From Sphingomicrobium nitratireducens (GTDB lineage Bacteria > Pseudomonadota > Alphaproteobacteria > Sphingomonadales > Sphingomonadaceae), in assembly GCF_026157035.1 (NCBI RefSeq), contig NZ_JANJZA010000003.1, positions 1 through 64,000 of the forward strand: DNA of 64,000 nt, written 5' to 3'. A model generated the notes under the pieces. It was not told where the DNA came from and did not search any database. It saw only the letters and a list, made by a program, of their open reading frames with translations. Positions 35,574-45,549 of the stretch are shown piece after piece; within the stretch, counting starts at the first letter, position 1, and every line of letters begins with the position of its first letter. The position numbers and the translations under genes were made by a program.

Positions 35574-36233
35574 GTGGCGCGTTTGAAACTGTTGAGCGAT
35601 CCTGTCGGGAATCTGTCGCTGCGCAGGCAGGCGCTGCTGTGGCTGATCCCGTTGCTTTCGCTCGCCTACGAGACCGACCTGACCGCACTTTTGTGGCTGG
35701 GCTCGACCACGGCGATCCTCTTGACCAGCGCGTCGGCGCGCCAGTCGGTTTTCGCGATGATCTATCGCAACTGGTGGACGACGCTGGCGGTCGGCGTGGG
35801 GATCGGGCTTCTGTTCGGGGCCCTCATCAATCCCGCCATCGACGGGTTGGCCGAGACGATCACGGGCAGCGAAATCGACCTGTCGCAATTCGCCGATGTC
35901 GAGGGCGACAGCGGGGCCTTTATCGAGCTGCTCATCGTGGCGATCCTGTTCGGTGGAGTCGTCGAGGAGGCTTGTTTCCGCGGCTTCTTCATCGGCTGGG
36001 GTGTGACCTTGTTCGGGAAGCGCTGGGCGATCCCGATCCTGCTCGTCTCGTCGGCCGTGTTCGGGATGGGGCATCTCTACCAGAGCCCCGCGGGCGCTCT
36101 GTCGACGGGGCTGTTCGCGCTGATCGTCGGCGGGCTCTATCTGGCGCTGGGGCGCAAGCTCCTGCCTGTGATCCTGATCCATGCGGTCAGCAACGCCTGG
36201 GGCGTGACCGAGATCTATCTGGGCGCGGTCTAG
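35574..36233 (+). CDS. CPBP-family intramembrane metalloprotease
   Basis: This 219-residue membrane protein of the CAAX-protease/Abi (CPBP) family has the diagnostic motif 1 VVEEACFRGFFIGWG (EExxxR), motif 2 FGMGHLYQ and motif 3 LIHAVSNAW, which supply the glutamates and histidines of the metal site. Several helices surround it. Start is GTG with GGAGG upstream. Substrates of bacterial CPBP proteins are mostly unknown; immunity to peptides and protein processing are known roles. Sequence just upstream contains the 13-bp palindrome. Confidence 0.88.
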   Translation: MARLKLLSDPVGNLSLRRQALLWLIPLLSLAYETDLTALLWLGSTTAILLTSASARQSVFAMIYRNWWTTLAVGVGIGLLFGALINPAIDGLAETITGSEIDLSQFADVEGDSGAFIELLIVAILFGGVVEEACFRGFFIGWGVTLFGKRWAIPILLVSSAVFGMGHLYQSPAGALSTGLFALIVGGLYLALGRKLLPVILIHAVSNAWGVTEIYLGAV

Positions 36234-36315
36234 GACGCTTGCGGGACGAAGCAGGATTGCGCAGGATCGCGGCGGAAACGGGTACGCGCCCGACCGCAAA
36301 CAGGAGTACCGGATC

Positions 36316-36741
36316 ATGCAGGTCACAGGGCGCTGCTTCTGCGAGGACATCGAGTACGAGGCGGAGATCGATCCGGCCCTGGTCGGAGTCTGTCATTGCC
36401 GCGATTGTCAGGTGATGAGCGGGTCGGCCTTCCGCATGGTCGGCGCGATCGACCCGTCGACCCTGCGGTTCACGCGCGGCCAACCGACGACCTTCGACAA
36501 GACGGCGGATTCGGGCGGCATTCGCCGGATGCTCTTTTGCGGTCGCTGCGGCACGCACCTGTTTGCGCTTCCCGGCAACGACTCGGCGACCCCGTACGCC
36601 TCGCTTCGGGTGTCGACTTCGGACCAGTTCGACCGCTTGCCGCCGAAGTGGGAGGTGTATTGCTGTTCGAAGGTCTCGTGGCTGGAGCCGCTGGATGGCG
36701 CGGTCCAGTGCGACCGGATGCCGCCGTCTCTTGACGCCTAG
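36316..36741 (+). CDS. GFA-family zinc-binding protein
   Basis: This 141-residue protein has the GFA/CENP-V fold with Cys pairs GRCFC, VCHCRDCQVMSGSAFR and CGRCGTHLF, typical for zinc coordination. Family founders are reported glutathione-dependent formaldehyde-activating enzymes, though most members have no demonstrated activity. The TAG stop overlaps the TAG of the remnant methyltransferase fragment on the other strand in CTAG. Confidence 0.85.
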   Translation: MQVTGRCFCEDIEYEAEIDPALVGVCHCRDCQVMSGSAFRMVGAIDPSTLRFTRGQPTTFDKTADSGGIRRMLFCGRCGTHLFALPGNDSATPYASLRVSTSDQFDRLPPKWEVYCCSKVSWLEPLDGAVQCDRMPPSLDA

Positions 36742-36818
36742 CGGCGCTTCTTCCCGATCAGCGTGCCCTTCTCGCCGCCGGTCCACAGTTTGAAGTCGAG
36801 GCAGGGCCGCGCCTTCAC
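36738..36818 (-). pseudogene. remnant 3' end of a methyltransferase-like gene
   Basis: The minus strand encodes DFKLWTGGEKGTLIGKKRR followed by TAG, almost the same as the C-terminus of the intact methyltransferase 1.9 kb away (DFRRWTGGEKGTLIGTVRAGA). The DNA around 36756-36785 matches 38661-38690 at 29 of 30 bases. Upstream, the open frame contains unrelated Cys-rich sequence, and no methyltransferase core is present. A GTG at 36816-36818 would allow only 26 residues. It looks like a leftover of a duplication or rearrangement. Confidence 0.5.
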
Positions 36819-36892
36819 ACATCCCCAACTGGCGCATTGATGCGGCGCAATGGTTTGGTTAGCGTCCCCGCCACAACGAGGAAGGGACTTAT

Positions 36893-38629
36893 ATGCGCTC
36901 GATCCGACTGGCACTTGCCGCGAGCGCCTTGTGCCTGCCGGCGGCCGGCCTAGCCGTAACGGCGGAACCGACGCAGGCCGACGCCGCGATGGCCACGCTA
37001 GCCGACGACATCGTCGCCGAGTGGATAGCGACCGAGCCGTTCTTGCCGCTGTTCGTCGACGTGGGCGAGGGACAGCAAGACCGCTTGCGCGACTATTCGC
37101 CGGGCGAGATCGCCCGGCACGACGCCGCGATCGACGCCCTCCTCGACCGGCTCGCGACGATCGACCCTGCCGCGCTGACCAGCGTCGAGCGCCGCCGCGA
37201 CCATGCGATCGCGAATGAGATGCTCGAGGTCGCGCAGGGTCTGCGCGTCTGCCGCACCGAACTGTGGCTCGTCTCCCAGATGGACGGCTGGGTGCCTTCT
37301 GCCCCGACCCTGGCCGACCGGCAGCCGGTCGCGACCGCCGAGGAGCGCGCCGCCGCGCTGCGCCGCTGGACGAGCTTCCCCGCCTTTATCGCCACCCAGA
37401 TCGCCAACCTGCGCTACGGCCTCGCCACGGGCTATTCGGTCCCGCGCAGCGTCGCCGGGCGCGTGGCGACGATGGTCGAAGGGCTGATCGCCGAGGACCC
37501 CGCCGCGTCGCCTTTCGCCGCGATGGCCAGGAATGGCGGCGACGCGGACTTCACCCGCGCGGTTCACGCGATGGTGGCGGACGACATCAACCCCGCGCTG
37601 CGCACCTATCGCGACTTCCTGCGCGACGACTACATCCCCCGCGCCCGCGAGAGCCTGTCGCTGCTCGACCTGCCCAACGGACGCGCCTGCTACGACGCGA
37701 TGCTGCGCGGCTACATCTCGATCGATCGCCCGGGCGAGGAGGTGGCGGCGATCGGCCGGGCCTTCGTCGCCGACAACGTCCGCTCGGTGCTCGAGCTGGG
37801 TCGCGAGGCCTACGGCACTACCGACCTCGCCTCGACCATCGCGCGCACCAAGGCCGACCCTGCCGACCGCTACCCGAGCCGCGAAGCCGCTGCGGAAGAG
37901 GCGCGCGACCTGATCGAACGCTCGCGCGCCGCCAGCGCGGTGCTCGTCGACCGCCTCCCCGAGCAGGGGCTCGAGGTGCGCGTGCTTACCGAAGCGATGG
38001 AGGCGGGCGGCGCCAACTCGAACTACGAGCCGAGCCCCGACACCGCCCGGCCCGCCGTCTACAATCTGGCGGTCGGACCGCTGGCGGAGGCGAGCCGCTC
38101 GCAGCACGCCATCACCACCCTCCACGAGGGCTATCCCGGCCATCACCTCCAGATCGGCTACACCGTCGCGCTCGAGCGGAGCGACCTGTCGAAGATCTAC
38201 GACAATTCGGCCTACACCGAGGGCTGGGCGCGCTACGCCGAGCAGCTGGGCGAGGAAGTCGGACTGCTCGCCAGCCCGCAGGCGCGCATCCTGCGCCGCA
38301 TCTGGCCGGGCCGCGGGATGGTCGTCGACCCCGGTATCCACCTCGAGCGCTGGTCGCGCCAGCAGGCGATCGACTATCTCAAGGAGAGCGGCCGGTTCGA
38401 CGACGCCTCGATCGAGAGCATGGTCGACCGCATCGCGATCATCCCGGGGCAGCTGACCGCCTATGATACGGGCGGACAGGAGATCAAGGCGCTGCGCCGC
38501 GAGGCGGAGGAGGCGCTCGGCGACCGCTTCGACCTCGCCGCGTTCAACGCGCTGATCCTGCGCAACGGGATCGTGCCCTTGTCGCTGCTCCGCCGCGACG
38601 TCGAGGCGTGGATCGCCGCCAGCCGGTAA
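36893..38629 (+). CDS. DUF885-family secreted metallopeptidase-like protein
   Basis: This 578-residue protein has a signal peptide (MRSIRLALAASALCLPAAGLA) and a DUF885 domain. Motifs are the zinc-binding-like HEGYPGHHLQ around residue 414, the downstream EGWARYAEQLGEEVG supplying a glutamate, and GQLTAYDTGGQEIKALR. The architecture is related to M3/M32-type helical peptidases, so it probably cleaves peptides in the periplasm, but activity is unproven. It begins 75 bp right of the methyltransferase remnant and converges on the intact methyltransferase with an 10-bp gap. Confidence 0.85.
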   Translation: MRSIRLALAASALCLPAAGLAVTAEPTQADAAMATLADDIVAEWIATEPFLPLFVDVGEGQQDRLRDYSPGEIARHDAAIDALLDRLATIDPAALTSVERRRDHAIANEMLEVAQGLRVCRTELWLVSQMDGWVPSAPTLADRQPVATAEERAAALRRWTSFPAFIATQIANLRYGLATGYSVPRSVAGRVATMVEGLIAEDPAASPFAAMARNGGDADFTRAVHAMVADDINPALRTYRDFLRDDYIPRARESLSLLDLPNGRACYDAMLRGYISIDRPGEEVAAIGRAFVADNVRSVLELGREAYGTTDLASTIARTKADPADRYPSREAAAEEARDLIERSRAASAVLVDRLPEQGLEVRVLTEAMEAGGANSNYEPSPDTARPAVYNLAVGPLAEASRSQHAITTLHEGYPGHHLQIGYTVALERSDLSKIYDNSAYTEGWARYAEQLGEEVGLLASPQARILRRIWPGRGMVVDPGIHLERWSRQQAIDYLKESGRFDDASIESMVDRIAIIPGQLTAYDTGGQEIKALRREAEEALGDRFDLAAFNALILRNGIVPLSLLRRDVEAWIAASR

Positions 38630-38639
38630 GGCGCCGGGG

Positions 38640-39380
38640 TCAGGCGCCCGCGCGCACCGTGCCGATCAACGTGCCCTTCTCGCCGCCGGTCCAGCGGCGG
38701 AAGTCGATCCCGGGCCACGCCGACTTCCAGCGCCGCGCGACCAACCGCTCGCCCGGACGATTGGCATCATCGAGCAGCACGGTCGCGCCGTGCGCGAGCA
38801 AGGGAAAGAGGCGATCGGCGCCTCCGCGCGTCATCGGGTGGAGGCTCCACGGCGGGCCGTCGATGATGACGAGCTCGATGCCGGGCTCGATTTCGGGCAG
38901 GTCGTAGAACAGGCCGGGCCAGTCTTCGGACGGCTTGAGCGCCGCGTGGCGGATGTCAGCTTCCAGTCCATGCGTGGCGAGCCACTCCTTTGTCTTTTCG
39001 ACGAAATCGGCGTGCTGGTCGAAACTGAGGTGCGGCGGGCACCCCGCTTTCTTGAGCGCGGCGGCGATTACCAGCGAACTCGCCCCGCAGCCGAACTCGA
39101 CGACGCGCTGCGGCTTCTCGCGCTCGATCGTGTCGCAGATCAGGTGGAGGAGGCCCGTATCCGCCTTCCAGCTGCCGAGATGGGGGAGGGCATCGGCGGG
39201 AAGGTCGAGCCGTTCGAGCAGACGCGCCTTTTCGCTCTTCGATCCGCCCCGCAGCGATTTGAGGAGAAAGGGCGCGGTGAATGGGGCGAACAGGGCGACC
39301 GTCAGCCGGTCCCGCCAAGTGACATGGGCATTGGCCTCATGGTCCTTGGCAAGGAACCCGGTCTGCTCGCGGCTGGTCAT
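38640..39380 (-). CDS. class I SAM-dependent methyltransferase-like protein
   Basis: This 246-residue protein has a Rossmann methyltransferase core: motif I RVVEFGCGASSLVIAAAL near residue 93, the acidic strand-2 residue in LSFDQHADFVEKTKEWL, and LVIIDGPPWSLHPM as motif IV. The substrate is unknown. The start ATG lies 7 bp after the purA stop region, so the gene is downstream of purA in the same unit. Its 3' end is partly duplicated 1.9 kb away. Confidence 0.82.
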   Translation of the reverse strand: MTSREQTGFLAKDHEANAHVTWRDRLTVALFAPFTAPFLLKSLRGGSKSEKARLLERLDLPADALPHLGSWKADTGLLHLICDTIEREKPQRVVEFGCGASSLVIAAALKKAGCPPHLSFDQHADFVEKTKEWLATHGLEADIRHAALKPSEDWPGLFYDLPEIEPGIELVIIDGPPWSLHPMTRGGADRLFPLLAHGATVLLDDANRPGERLVARRWKSAWPGIDFRRWTGGEKGTLIGTVRAGA

Positions 39381-39381
39381 G

Positions 39382-40671
<1,290 letters not shown>

Positions 40672-40761
40672 GAACGATTCCTTGCTGTGCCTCTGTAGCC
40701 CCGCGTCCTATTGCGAGACGGCTCCAGCGTCCAGCGACAAGTCGGCCCATTGCAAGAGCGT

Positions 40762-40781
40762 TTCTTGATCTATATCAAGAA
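40762..40781. promoter_or_regulatory. perfect FNR/FixK-type binding site
   Basis: TTCTTGAT (40762-40769) and ATCAAGAA (40774-40781) form a perfect palindrome containing TTGATCTATATCAA, an exact match to the FNR/FixK/Anr consensus TTGAT-N4-ATCAA. It is 72 bp before the start of the small secreted protein and 90 bp from purA on the other strand. Oxygen-responsive control is inferred; the regulator itself is not in the window. Confidence 0.72.
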
Positions 40782-40853
40782 GCCAGCCCCGTTCGGTCGA
40801 GTCGCATCCCCCAAGTCGATCGTCCAACCCGCGGGGCTTCATGGAGAAACGAC

Positions 40854-41183
40854 ATGAAAAATCTTGTCTTGGGGGTGGCGCTTTGCGCGCTGATGTCGGC
40901 TGCCCCGGCCACTGCGGGCGACCCGACCTGCTACAATTTCGCCGGTGTGACCGGCTGGGCCAATCACGGCCAGCATATCGTCGGCGACTACGTGACCGGC
41001 GACGGTAGCGTGGGCTACGAGTGGCCGCCCGAAGGAGTCGGCCAGTCGGTCAGCGCCAATGGCGGCGCGGCGCTTCCGGGCGGACCCGGACCGGGCGCTC
41101 ACTTCGGTGCTAGCGCCCCGCCCGGTGCGTCCTTTTGCGTCGAGAATGCCAAGTCGGGCGAAGCGCTCTACGGCGACGATTAA
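40854..41183 (+). CDS. small secreted Cys-containing protein, unknown
   Basis: This 109-residue protein has a clear signal peptide (MKNLVLGVALCALMSAAPATAG) and a mature region of about 87 residues rich in Gly and Ala with two cysteines, one in DPTCYNF and one in ASFCVENAK, which could form a disulfide. GGAGAAACGAC precedes the ATG. A perfect FNR-type box 72 bp upstream suggests anaerobic or microaerobic induction. No family recognised. It converges on serA with a 1-bp gap. Confidence 0.72.
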   Translation: MKNLVLGVALCALMSAAPATAGDPTCYNFAGVTGWANHGQHIVGDYVTGDGSVGYEWPPEGVGQSVSANGGAALPGGPGPGAHFGASAPPGASFCVENAKSGEALYGDD

Positions 41184-41184
41184 G

Positions 41185-42759
41185 TCAGAAGCGTAGGGGA
41201 ACGACCTGCCGGACGCCGTCGATGGCGCAAAGCGTCTTGACGACGTCCGGTCCAGGTTCGCTGTCGATCGCAATCAGGGCGACCGCTTCGCCGCCGACCG
41301 TGCGTCGGCCCAGGTTGAAGGTCGCGATGTTGATGTCGTTCTCGCCCAGCACCGTGCCCAGCTTGCCGATGAAGCCCGGCGTATCCTGGTTGACGATATA
41401 GAGCATCGGCCCAGCCAGTTCGGCCTCGATCCCGACGTCGAAGATGTGGACGAGCCGCGGATTGTCGGCGCCGAACAAGGTGCCCGCCACGCGGCGCTTG
41501 CCTTCGGGCGTGGTCGCGGTGACGCGCACCAGCGTGTGATAGTCGCCCTCGTGGCTGTGGCGCACTTCGGAGACGTCAAGCCCGCGTTCGCGCGCGAGCA
41601 CGGGCGCGTTGACCATGTTGACGCTGTCCGAATAGCTGCCCATCAGCCCCGCGAGCACCGCGCCGGTGATCGGCGCGATGGTGAGGTCGGCGGCATCGCC
41701 CTCGACCTCGACCGCGAGCGCCTTGACCCGCTCGCCCAGCACCTGACCGACCAGCTTTCCAAGGCGCTCCGCGAGCCCCATGTAGGGCTTGAGGCGCGGC
41801 GCTTCCTCTGCCGAGAGCGAGGGCATGTTGATCGCGTTGGTGACCGCGCCGGTCAGCAGATAGTCGGCCATCTGCTCGGCGACCTGGATCGCGACATTGA
41901 CCTGCGCTTCCTGCGTCGAGGCGCCGAGGTGCGGGGTCGAGATGAACCCCGGCGTGCCGAATAGCGGGCTGTCGGTGGCGGGCTCGCTTTCGAACACGTC
42001 GAGCGCGGCGCCCGCGACCTGCCCGCTGTCGAGCGCGTCCTTGAGCGCCGCCTCGTCGATCAATCCGCCGCGCGCGCAGTTGATGATCCGCACGCCCTTC
42101 TTGGTCTTGGCGAGCGCCTCGCGCGAGAGGATGCCGCGCGTCTCGTCGGTCAGCGGCGTGTGAAGCGTGATGAAGTCGGCGCGGCCGAGCAGCGCGTCGA
42201 GGTCGACCTTCTCGACCCCCATCTCGACCGCGCGTTCGGGCGTCAGAAACGGGTCGTAGGCGACTACCTTCATCTTCAGGCCGAGCGCGCGGCTGGCGAC
42301 GATCGAACCGATATTGCCCGCGCCGATTAGGCCGAGCGTCTTGCCGGTCAGCTCGACGCCCATGAACTTCGATTTCTCCCACTTGCCGGCCTGGGTCGAG
42401 GCATCGGCCTCGGGCAGCTGGCGGGCGAGCGCGAACATCAGCGCAATGGCGTGCTCTGCGGTCGTGATCGAGTTGCCGAACGGCGTGTTCATGACGACGA
42501 CGCCGCGCGCTGAAGCGGCCGGGATATCGACATTGTCGACCCCGATGCCGGCGCGGCCGACGACCTTGAGCCGGCTGGCCGCGTCGAGCAGGTCACGCGT
42601 GACCTTGGTCGCCGAGCGGATGGCTAGCCCGTCATAGTCGCCGATGATCGCCTTCAGTTCGTCGGGCGAGAGGCCAGGGCGTTCGTCGACCTCGAGGCCG
42701 CGTTCGCGAAAGATCGCGGCAGCGCGCGGGTCCATCTTGTCCGAAATCAGGATCTTCAC
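41185..42759 (-). CDS. serA: D-3-phosphoglycerate dehydrogenase SerA
   Basis: SerA oxidises 3-phosphoglycerate with NAD in the first step of serine synthesis. The 524-residue long-form enzyme has a substrate domain, the NAD-binding LGLIGAGNIGSIVASRA, catalytic Arg in INCARGGLIDE, His in STPHLGAST, the intervening ASB domain, and a C-terminal ACT domain (MLYIVNQDTPGFIGKLGTVLG) that usually binds serine as feedback inhibitor. GTG start overlaps the serC stop (GTGA). Confidence 0.95.
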   Translation of the reverse strand: MKILISDKMDPRAAAIFRERGLEVDERPGLSPDELKAIIGDYDGLAIRSATKVTRDLLDAASRLKVVGRAGIGVDNVDIPAASARGVVVMNTPFGNSITTAEHAIALMFALARQLPEADASTQAGKWEKSKFMGVELTGKTLGLIGAGNIGSIVASRALGLKMKVVAYDPFLTPERAVEMGVEKVDLDALLGRADFITLHTPLTDETRGILSREALAKTKKGVRIINCARGGLIDEAALKDALDSGQVAGAALDVFESEPATDSPLFGTPGFISTPHLGASTQEAQVNVAIQVAEQMADYLLTGAVTNAINMPSLSAEEAPRLKPYMGLAERLGKLVGQVLGERVKALAVEVEGDAADLTIAPITGAVLAGLMGSYSDSVNMVNAPVLARERGLDVSEVRHSHEGDYHTLVRVTATTPEGKRRVAGTLFGADNPRLVHIFDVGIEAELAGPMLYIVNQDTPGFIGKLGTVLGENDINIATFNLGRRTVGGEAVALIAIDSEPGPDVVKTLCAIDGVRQVVPLRF

Positions 42760-43874
42760 GCGTTCATCTCCTCGTAGGCCGCATCGAGCCACGGCCCCAG
42801 CTTCTCGATATCGTCGGTGTCGACCGTCGCGCCGCACCAGATGCGCAGGCCCGGCGGCGCGTCGCGGTAGCCGCCGATGTCGTAGGCGACGTCCTCGGCC
42901 TCGAGCCATTTGGTCATTTTCGAAATGGCGTCGCGGTCGGCGCCGTCGATGGTCAGGCAGACGCCCGTGCGCGAGCGGATGGCGGGATCCTCGCACAGGT
43001 GATGGAGCCACGAGCGGCCCTGCACCATCGCGTCGACCGCCGCGGCATTGGCCTTCGTGCGCGCGATCATCGCGTCGAGACCGCCGATCCCCTTCGCCCA
43101 TTCAAGCGCCACGATCGCGTCCTCGACCGCCAGCATCGAAGGGGTGTTGATCGTCTCGCCGCGGAAGATGCCCTCGATGAGCTTGCCGTCCTTGGTCAGG
43201 CGGAACAGCTTGGGGAGGGGGCGGTCGGGGGTGAAGGTCTCGAGCCGCTCGACCGCACGGGGGCCGAGGATGAGGACGCCGTGCGCCGCCTCGCCGCCCA
43301 GCACCTTCTGCCACGAGAAAGTCGCGATATCGATCCGGTCCCACGGCAGGCGGTGGGCAAACACCGCGCTGGTCGCGTCGGCGAACGACAACCCCTCTCG
43401 ATCCTCGGCGATCCAGTCGCCGTCGGGCACCCGCACGCCCGATGTCGTGCCGTTCCAGGTGAACAGCACGTCGTGCGACCAATCGACCTGCGAGAGGTCG
43501 GGGAGCGTGCCGTAATCGGCTTCCATTACGGTCGGCGAGAGCTTCAATTGCTTGACCGCGTCGGTCACCCAGCCCTTGCCGAAGCTTTCCCAGGCGAGCG
43601 CGGTGACCGGGCGCTCGCCCAGCATCGTCCACATCGCCATCTCGAATGCGCCGGTGTCGGAGCCCGGGACGATGCCGATGCGGTGCGTGTCGGGCAGCTC
43701 GAGCAGCTCGCGCATCAGCGCGATGCAATGCGCCAGCCGCGCCTTGCCGAGCGCGCCGCGATGCGAACGACCGAGACTGTCGGTAGCCAATTTGTCGAGG
43801 GACCAGCCCGGCGGCTTGGCGCAGGGTCCGGAAGAAAAATAGGGGCGCGCTGGGCGCACCGTGGGACGTGTCAT
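42756..43874 (-). CDS. serC: phosphoserine aminotransferase SerC
   Basis: SerC converts 3-phosphohydroxypyruvate to phosphoserine with glutamate and PLP. The 372-residue product has the alphaproteobacterial-type N-terminus RPYFSSGPCAKPPGW, the phosphate-binding GIVPGSDTGAFEMAMWTML, FTWNGTTSGVRVPDG and the PLP lysine in ATFSWQKVLGGEAAHG. I start at MTRPTVRP because GGAGAG precedes it; that site is in a predicted hairpin. First gene of serCA, so it supplies serine also for the sphingolipid pathway nearby. Confidence 0.94.
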   Translation of the reverse strand: MTRPTVRPARPYFSSGPCAKPPGWSLDKLATDSLGRSHRGALGKARLAHCIALMRELLELPDTHRIGIVPGSDTGAFEMAMWTMLGERPVTALAWESFGKGWVTDAVKQLKLSPTVMEADYGTLPDLSQVDWSHDVLFTWNGTTSGVRVPDGDWIAEDREGLSFADATSAVFAHRLPWDRIDIATFSWQKVLGGEAAHGVLILGPRAVERLETFTPDRPLPKLFRLTKDGKLIEGIFRGETINTPSMLAVEDAIVALEWAKGIGGLDAMIARTKANAAAVDAMVQGRSWLHHLCEDPAIRSRTGVCLTIDGADRDAISKMTKWLEAEDVAYDIGGYRDAPPGLRIWCGATVDTDDIEKLGPWLDAAYEEMNA

Positions 43875-43930
43875 TCTCTCAACTCTCCTCGCAGAGAGCA
43901 CGCGCCGCGTTGGGACGGCGTGGCCCGATG
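43875..43930 (-). ncRNA. candidate serC leader RNA
   Basis: On the minus strand, two stems precede serC: an outer GC stem from 43922 to 43899 (CAC...GCCG with CGGC...GTG) and a final stem CTCTC/GAGAG (43898-43894 with 43887-43883) that buries the ribosome-binding site. This agrees with the known alphaproteobacterial serC motif, whose last stem overlaps the serC ribosome-binding site. I assign it from structure and location, without a covariance search. Confidence 0.5.
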
Positions 43931-44277
43931 ACAGGAATAGGAGTTAAGGCGAACGCGCGAAACGCTTTTTTTGTCCCTGCTTGTCCGTTCGAAGATTCGG
44001 CGGAAAGCTGCGGATTCCATTTACTCAGCGTTAAAAGGTTAATTTAGCGCAAGGTTTGAGCTCAACTCGTCGTGTTCGATGAGCCGTTCGTCCTGCAACC
44101 CGGAACCCGCGCTTGAATTGCTTAACCATTTGCGCGCAGTTTTACCCTTCATCGCCGCATCGGGTCTCTTTTGTCCCGTTCGGCACGGGGAGCGGGGAAG
44201 TCCTCGATACAGTTTTAGGGCGTTCGGCACGACTTTTAGGGAAAGCCGGTCGGACGATTTTGGGAGCGGGGATCGAG
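43931..44277. other. intergenic region between serC and the M23 peptidase gene
   Basis: About 350 bp, AT-richer than the genes around it, containing several TTAA elements (for example the GTTAAAAGGTTAATTTA stretch near 44030) and a T7 run at 43962-43968. It probably carries both divergent promoters. An open reading frame with a start at 44113 continues into the peptidase but seems to be leader sequence. No RNA gene is recognisable. Confidence 0.5.
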
Positions 44278-45183
44278 ATGGGCAACACGCTGGCATTCGC
44301 CAAGACACTGGTTCGCGGTCGTGAACTCTACGTTCGCGATGGCGAAACTGTGCGCCGTCTCGGCGTTCCCGCCTGGGCCCAGCTGACGATCTTCGCGCTT
44401 TTCCTGGCCCTTGTGGGCTGGTCCTCCTTCGCCACCGCGCGCTTCATCACCGCCCAACAGGCGGTGGTTTCGTATGAGGAGGAGGTCAACCGCCACCAGC
44501 TTCTCGAGCAGCGCCAGAAAGCGCTCGCCGCGATGGCAACGACGCTCGCCGACGAGAAGTTCTCGGCCGCGGTCGAACAGCTCGAGGAACTCGGCGTCGA
44601 CGCGCAGGCGCTCGGCACGGGCGGCCCCTACCAGCCGGTGACCGAAGGCGATGCGACCTTCAAGCAGCTGTTCCAGAGCTGGAAGAAGCTCGACAACCTC
44701 TCGGACGGCGCGATCGCCGTCCCGTCGGAAAAGCCGGTCAAGTCGGCGGTCCTCACCTCGGGCTACGGCACCCGCAACGACCCGTTCAAGGGTCGCCGCG
44801 CGCGTCATGGCGGCCTCGATCTTGCCGGCCCGATCGGCACGCCGATCTACGCGACTGCCGACGGCGTCGTGCTTCGCGCGGGCTGGAACAGCGGCGGTTA
44901 CGGCAACCTCGTCGAGATCGACCATGGTCGCGGCATCGTCACCCGCTACGCCCACATGTCGAACATCGCGGTCAAGGCGGGCGACCGCATCGCGCGCGGT
45001 ACGCAGGTCGGCAAGATGGGCTCGACCGGGCGTTCGACCGGCAGCCACCTTCACTATGAAGTCCGCATCGACGGCAAGGCTGTCAACCCGATCCCCTTCA
45101 TGAAGTCGACCGACTATCTGGTCGCGATGAAGGAATCGAACGAATCGATGGAAGAACTGGGCCTGGGCGGCGGCGACCGCTAA
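44278..45183 (+). CDS. M23-family peptidoglycan endopeptidase-like protein
   Basis: This 301-residue protein has one membrane anchor (LTIFALFLALVGWSSFATARFI, about residues 34-55), a periplasmic coiled coil (YEEEVNRHQLLEQRQKALAAM) and a LytM domain: SGYGTRNDPFKGRRARHGGLDLAG with the first His and Asp of the zinc site, and STGRSTGSHLHYEVRID with HxH. All metal ligands appear intact, so it may be an active peptidoglycan hydrolase. The start was chosen for GGGGA upstream; an earlier in-frame start at 44113 would add 55 residues without signal character. Confidence 0.9.
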   Translation: MGNTLAFAKTLVRGRELYVRDGETVRRLGVPAWAQLTIFALFLALVGWSSFATARFITAQQAVVSYEEEVNRHQLLEQRQKALAAMATTLADEKFSAAVEQLEELGVDAQALGTGGPYQPVTEGDATFKQLFQSWKKLDNLSDGAIAVPSEKPVKSAVLTSGYGTRNDPFKGRRARHGGLDLAGPIGTPIYATADGVVLRAGWNSGGYGNLVEIDHGRGIVTRYAHMSNIAVKAGDRIARGTQVGKMGSTGRSTGSHLHYEVRIDGKAVNPIPFMKSTDYLVAMKESNESMEELGLGGGDR

Positions 45184-45225
45184 GCGGCTTGCCCCCGCGA
45201 GGGGGGCTTCCTATCTAGCGTTCCC

Positions 45226-45549
45226 GTGAACGCCATTTTCCTCACCGACAATGCAGCGCGCCGCGTGGCGATGATTGCCGACAAGCAGGGCAAGCCTGCC
45301 ATCCTGCGCCTTTCGGTCGACGGCGGCGGCTGCGCGGGCTTCACCTACAAGTTCGAACTCGGCGAAGTCGAGGACGGCGACACGCTCGCCACGAGCGAAG
45401 GCGCCACCCTGGTGGTCGACCCGGTCAGCCTCGATTTCCTGAAAGGGGCCGCGGTCGATTTCGTCGAGGACCTGTCGGGGGCCTCGTTCCGCGTCACCAA
45501 TCCCAACGCGGCCAGCGGGTGCGGGTGCGGATCGAGCTTCTCGATCTGA
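45226..45549 (+). CDS. A-type iron-sulfur carrier (ErpA/IscA family)
   Basis: This 107-residue protein inserts Fe-S clusters into apoproteins. It carries the three conserved cysteines of A-type carriers: Cys36 in GGGCAGF and Cys99, Cys101 in SGCGCGSSFSI. Start is GTG. It is followed directly by xth (TGATG overlap). ErpA and IscA/SufA cannot be separated reliably by sequence reading; the absence of isc/suf neighbours favours ErpA. Confidence 0.9.
   Translation: MNAIFLTDNAARRVAMIADKQGKPAILRLSVDGGGCAGFTYKFELGEVEDGDTLATSEGATLVVDPVSLDFLKGAAVDFVEDLSGASFRVTNPNAASGCGCGSSFSI

Noticed and set aside
44020-44045. CtrA-like TTAA repeats ahead of the M23 gene
   Set aside because: The spacing between TTAA elements is 4 bp, not the 7 bp of the CtrA consensus.
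44113-44277. N-terminal extension of the M23 peptidase
   Set aside because: The extra 55 residues show no signal or domain and a good ribosome-binding site precedes the internal ATG.
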